NCBI RefSeq assembly: GCF_025195095.1
Contig: NZ_JANAVZ010000014.1
Coordinates: 1 to 48,877, forward strand
Direction: 5' to 3'
DNA length: 48,877 nt
DNA from: Paracoccus maritimus
Lineage (GTDB): Bacteria; Pseudomonadota; Alphaproteobacteria; Rhodobacterales; Rhodobacteraceae
In this document: piece by piece, positions 46,592 to 48,877 of the stretch
Layout of the letters: each line of letters begins with the position of its first letter
How positions within the stretch are numbered: position 1 is the stretch's first letter
Position numbers and translations under genes: made by a program
Notes under the pieces: model-generated
Databases searched by the model: none
The model's input: the letters and a program-made list of their open reading frames with translations, nothing else
What the model was told of the DNA's origin: nothing

Positions 46592-47131
46592 TTATCCTTG
46601 AAACCCACCTGCGTTCAAATACCGGCGTTCCTCGGATGTCAGCGCGCGTTCGAAGATCGGTTGTCTGTGGGGGAAGCGCCCGAAGCGTGCGACGATGTCT
46701 CGATGGTGCTCGGCCCGGTGAAGTCCCGAGGGCAGATAGCGGCGATGCAGCGCGACCGATTGGTCCTGATCTTCGAGCACCTCGGAGTGTGCGAAAGGCA
46801 AGAGCATGAACAGGCGGAGGTCATGCGACACTCGGTCGATGCAGCCCTGCCTCCGGGCGTGACGCGCCAACGACAGGGCTTGCAGGTCTGCGCGATACAT
46901 CTCCTTGGTGCCACGGAACGCATTGCGTGGATATTGATCGAGCAGGATCAGCAGCGCCAGACAGCCCTCCGGCGTGTCTCGCCATGCCGCAAGATCACCT
47001 GCCATGGCCATCTCATGTAGAGGTGCGAAGCCTGTGCGAAAAGCGGCGTCGAAGGCGGGCGATTGGGAGAACCAGTCCTCGACCGCGTCTTGCCACCAGA
47101 CGATCACCTCGCCGATCCGGGGATCCCTCAT
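46592..47131 (-). CDS. DUF924-family protein
   Basis: 179 residues, full length for this all-helical family: WWQDAVEDWFSQSPAFDAAF, GCLALLILLDQYPRNAFRGT, LFMLLPFAHSEVLEDQDQSV and HRDIVARFGRFPHRQPI. The protein is TPR-like in fold and predicted cytoplasmic; biochemical role unknown. The start at 47131 overlaps the stop of the small membrane protein gene (ATGA), so it is coupled to it. The next gene downstream is ltrA. Confidence 0.85.
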   Translation of the reverse strand: MRDPRIGEVIVWWQDAVEDWFSQSPAFDAAFRTGFAPLHEMAMAGDLAAWRDTPEGCLALLILLDQYPRNAFRGTKEMYRADLQALSLARHARRQGCIDRVSHDLRLFMLLPFAHSEVLEDQDQSVALHRRYLPSGLHRAEHHRDIVARFGRFPHRQPIFERALTSEERRYLNAGGFQG

Positions 47132-47382
47132 GCCGACCGCCGCGCCAGAAGCCAGGCGACAAGACAAGGGACGCCGAAGACCACGGCGAAGATCGGCAAT
47201 TCTTCGGCCAAACTATACCCCGCATGGGCCACGCCGACCCAGAGATTGATCGCAGCAGCTGCCGCCCAGAGGATGGCAAAAAGGGGAAAAGCGCGGCGTA
47301 GGGAGGTGCCGCGCCAGAGCGCAACACCATAGACGACTGCCATCAGGACAAGACCGCTAAGGATCACGAGAACAGTATGCAT
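47128..47382 (-). CDS. Small three-helix membrane protein
   Basis: 84 residues. Three hydrophobic helices: HTVLVILSGLVLMAVVYGVA, FPLFAILWAAAAAINLWVGV, ELPIFAVVFGVPCLVAWLLA. Similar small proteins are found near LtrA and DUF924 genes, but no function is assigned. The start at 47382 follows GGAGGTCTCAC; its stop overlaps the DUF924 start. Confidence 0.7.
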   Translation of the reverse strand: MHTVLVILSGLVLMAVVYGVALWRGTSLRRAFPLFAILWAAAAAINLWVGVAHAGYSLAEELPIFAVVFGVPCLVAWLLARRSA

Positions 47383-47398
47383 GTGAGACCTCCGGGCG

Positions 47399-47830
47399 TT
47401 AGGCAAATGGCGCAAGCATCACGTCGATGTCCTTTTCCGCATAGGGCGGATAGACATCGACGGTCCTCTCGGCGGGCAAGATCAGAAGTGACTTAGCATT
47501 GCTGAGCGTATCGAACCCCGCTTTGCCGTAATACTTGCCCATCCCAGAATGACCACCCCCGCCAAAGGGCAGCGACCCGACCCAGCAATGCAGATTGGTC
47601 AGGTTCACGCAGCCGCCGCCGAAGGACAACGGCACCGTGATCTCGAACTGTTGCTCAAAGGGCGGCTTGCCGAAATCCTGATGCAGCGCCGTGCACCAGC
47701 GGTCGCGATGGTCGAGCAGAATTCGCTCCATTCTGGCGAGTTGATCCAATCGCCAGCCGCGCGATCTCGTGCGGTCGCTGAGGAAGGCCGCCTTCTGGCG
47801 GTCAAAGATCGTCTGAAACGAATTGCTCAT
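47399..47830 (-). pseudogene. Aldehyde dehydrogenase with large in-frame internal deletion
   Basis: 143 codons, in frame. The first ~65 match the N-terminus of coniferyl-type aldehyde dehydrogenases (SFQTIFDRQKAAFLSDRTRS, HQDFGKPPFEQQFEIT); from residue ~66 the sequence jumps to the far C-terminus (LSFGGGCVNLTNLHCWVGSL, PFGGGGHSGMGKYYGKAGFD). Relatives have about 460 residues, so ~320 residues including the NAD fold and catalytic Cys/Glu are lost without a frameshift. It cannot be an active dehydrogenase. Start ATG 47830; it is 35 bases from the DJ-1-like gene and was probably cotranscribed. Confidence 0.8.
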
Positions 47831-47865
47831 ATCGCCATTTCCATGTTCGGACCTGCCGCCGTCGT

Positions 47866-48627
47866 TCATGCGGCTTCTTCCAGCGCCTCGAACATAAGCT
47901 CCGCCGTCAAACCTCTGCTGTACCGCTGCTGTCCGGTGATCAGGCAACCGTCGCGGATGGCGAATGGCTCATTGGCATCTCGGCACAGAAACTCCGTTCC
48001 GGGAATGTCCTTTGCGCTGGCCTCGATTGTGTAGTCGTTCAGGGTCATTCCGAAGGCCCTATTGACTGCCTCTTCCTCCGCATCGGTGAAACCGGTCCAT
48101 TTCTTGCCCTCGGCCAGCAGCTTTCCGTTCGACAGCCTTGCCCAGAGTAGCAGGGAGGAGCCGTGGCAAATGAGCGAGACGATCTTGCCCTTATCGTAGA
48201 AGGCCGCGATCAACACATGCAGCGCGGTATCGTCTTTGAAGGTCAGCAATGGCCCGCCCCCACCAGCGACCCAGATGGCGTCGTAATCATCGGCCGACAC
48301 CGAGCTGTTCGGCAGGGTATCCTTCAACATCGCGCTAAATCGCGCATGCTGGACAAAGCCGAGGCTGATCAGATTGTCCGTATAGCCGCCGTCCGAGTTG
48401 CGCGGATCGCTATGCGTGTCGAACATGCCCTCGCCGCCGTTCATAGAAACGAGGTCCACGCGATGGCCTGCTTCGGTAAACATCAGGAAAACCGGCGTCA
48501 TCTCCTCGGCGAGGAAGCCGACGGGAAACCCCTTCAGATCAGCGGTGTTCGAGACGATGGAGAGAATGCGCCGCGGCCTCCTGCGCACGCTCAGGCTGGT
48601 CCTGAGGACGATATCCGAAGCCGTCAC
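47866..48627 (-). CDS. DJ-1/PfpI-family protein (Hsp31-like)
   Basis: 253 residues. The DJ-1/PfpI fold shows ILSIVSNTADLKGFPVGFLA, Glu41/42, VAGGGGPLLTF and the nucleophile Cys154 in VSLICHGSS, followed by KKWTGFTDAEEEAVNRAF and PFAIRDGCLITGQQ. The lid and length are those of Hsp31-type chaperone/glyoxalase III enzymes, which detoxify methylglyoxal. The frame extends upstream, but GTG 48627 has gggga just before it and starts near the fold, so it was preferred. Aldehyde-related neighbours (ALDH remnant, SDR remnant) support a role in carbonyl stress. Confidence 0.8.
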   Translation of the reverse strand: MTASDIVLRTSLSVRRRPRRILSIVSNTADLKGFPVGFLAEEMTPVFLMFTEAGHRVDLVSMNGGEGMFDTHSDPRNSDGGYTDNLISLGFVQHARFSAMLKDTLPNSSVSADDYDAIWVAGGGGPLLTFKDDTALHVLIAAFYDKGKIVSLICHGSSLLLWARLSNGKLLAEGKKWTGFTDAEEEAVNRAFGMTLNDYTIEASAKDIPGTEFLCRDANEPFAIRDGCLITGQQRYSRGLTAELMFEALEEAA

Positions 48628-48668
48628 TTGAGATCCCCTCTCTGTGCATGGGTCTTTCGAAATCCAGC

Positions 48669-48698
48669 AAGGCGGCGGAACCGATGCTCCGCCGCCTT
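48669..48698 (-). terminator. Hairpin after the SDR remnant
   Basis: An 11-base perfect inverted repeat (aaggcggcgga / tccgccgcctt) with an 8-base loop, directly after the SDR stop on the minus strand. No strong T-run follows, so it may be an attenuator or transcript-stabilising hairpin upstream of the DJ-1-like gene. Confidence 0.55.
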
Positions 48699-48703
48699 CG
48701 TGA

Positions 48704-48772
48704 TTACTTGGTCGTGTAGCCACCGTTGACAAGGATTGTCTGGCCGGTCATCCACCTGTCCCCCATCAGCGC
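48704..48772 (-). pseudogene. Short-chain dehydrogenase/reductase, C-terminal remnant
   Basis: Only the last ~22 codons remain: GDRWMTGQTILVNGGYTTK, the conserved end of classical SDR enzymes. Upstream the frame meets a TAG near 48773 and then IS sequence, so the gene has been cut by the element at the window's right edge. Confidence 0.65.
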
Positions 48773-48784
48773 CTATGGCACAGA

Positions 48785-48877
48785 TTTGAGGTTGTGATTT
48801 AAGGAGGATTTGGGCTTCGTCGTAGTGACGAAGGAACGAAGATGAAGCCCAAATCCTCCAATACAAAATCGCCGGTG
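48785..48877 (+). mobile_element. Start of an insertion sequence (probably IS3-type)
   Basis: A TGTGATTTAAGGAGGA end is followed by the start of a transposase at ATG 48842 (MKPKSSNTKSPV, 12 codons to the window edge), which recalls OrfA proteins beginning with a Lys/Ser/Thr-rich leader. A 19-base near-perfect inverted repeat (48803-48821 and 48841-48859) encloses the start codon. The family call is tentative because so little is visible. Confidence 0.5.

Overview
The window is a high-GC stretch with Alphaproteobacteria-type genes, most like a Rhodobacterales/Paracoccus-type genome. The genus is inference from gene content and IS types. It is a mosaic of intact catabolic, redox and transport modules separated by truncated genes and IS remnants, as expected for a plasmid, chromid or other plastic accessory region. 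No rRNA, tRNA, CRISPR array or replication origin was seen.

Left part (1-5.7 kb): the end of an IS5-type element with a frameshifted transposase, then three leftward genes: a SASA/DUF303-type SGNH esterase, a family 2 glycosyltransferase joined to an alpha/beta-hydrolase-like domain, and a macrocin-O-methyltransferase-like enzyme with a TPR tail. They look like a surface-glycan or secondary-modification set. From 5.8 to 7.35 kb lies a scar in which the 3' end of pta, a multiply frameshifted proV and the last ~50 codons of proW are joined.

DMSP module (7.35-16.9 kb): a LysR regulator is divergent from five rightward genes, read as dddC (malonate-semialdehyde dehydrogenase), dddA (GMC alcohol dehydrogenase), dddT (BCCT importer), dddD (double-domain CoA-transferase/DMSP lyase with its Asp at position 599) and acuI (acryloyl-CoA reductase). 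Together they would import dimethylsulfoniopropionate, release DMS and convert the C3 skeleton to acetyl-CoA.

Degraded zone (16.9-24 kb): an intact PiT phosphate transporter, an IS481 remnant, a TetR-like regulator and an intact formylglycine-generating enzyme, mixed with a 5'-truncated ClC channel, two LysR remnants and an AsnC/Lrp remnant.

Redox/metal module (24-34.3 kb): an OmpR-type response regulator and histidine kinase are divergent from a PepSY protein and cytochrome b561. After a strong terminator follow an Asp-rich secreted protein, a DUF2271 protein with an FMN-acceptor motif, a PepSY-membrane/flavodoxin/NADPH-reductase fusion, ApbE and a P1B-type ATPase. Two copies of the same operator pair (CTTCAG-N5-CGTCAG-type boxes at a fixed 32-bp offset) lie before the two operons. 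The set reads as a two-component-controlled periplasmic flavin/heme electron-transfer system tied to metal handling. Its last gene, a VIT1/CCC1-type transporter, is broken by a stop codon, a frameshift and a truncated IS3 element.

Right part (34.3-48.9 kb): a small Cys/His-rich exported protein whose stop codon comes from the IS3 end, an HPP-CBS membrane protein, a DUF2945 remnant, an M15 peptidase coupled to a 1189-residue secreted protein with a peptidoglycan-binding domain, a truncated integrase, a TetR/MFS pair with a palindromic operator, and a leftward set (K+ channel, LtrA, DUF924, small membrane protein, internally deleted aldehyde dehydrogenase, DJ-1/PfpI protein, SDR remnant). The window ends in the start of a new IS whose start codon sits in a long hairpin.
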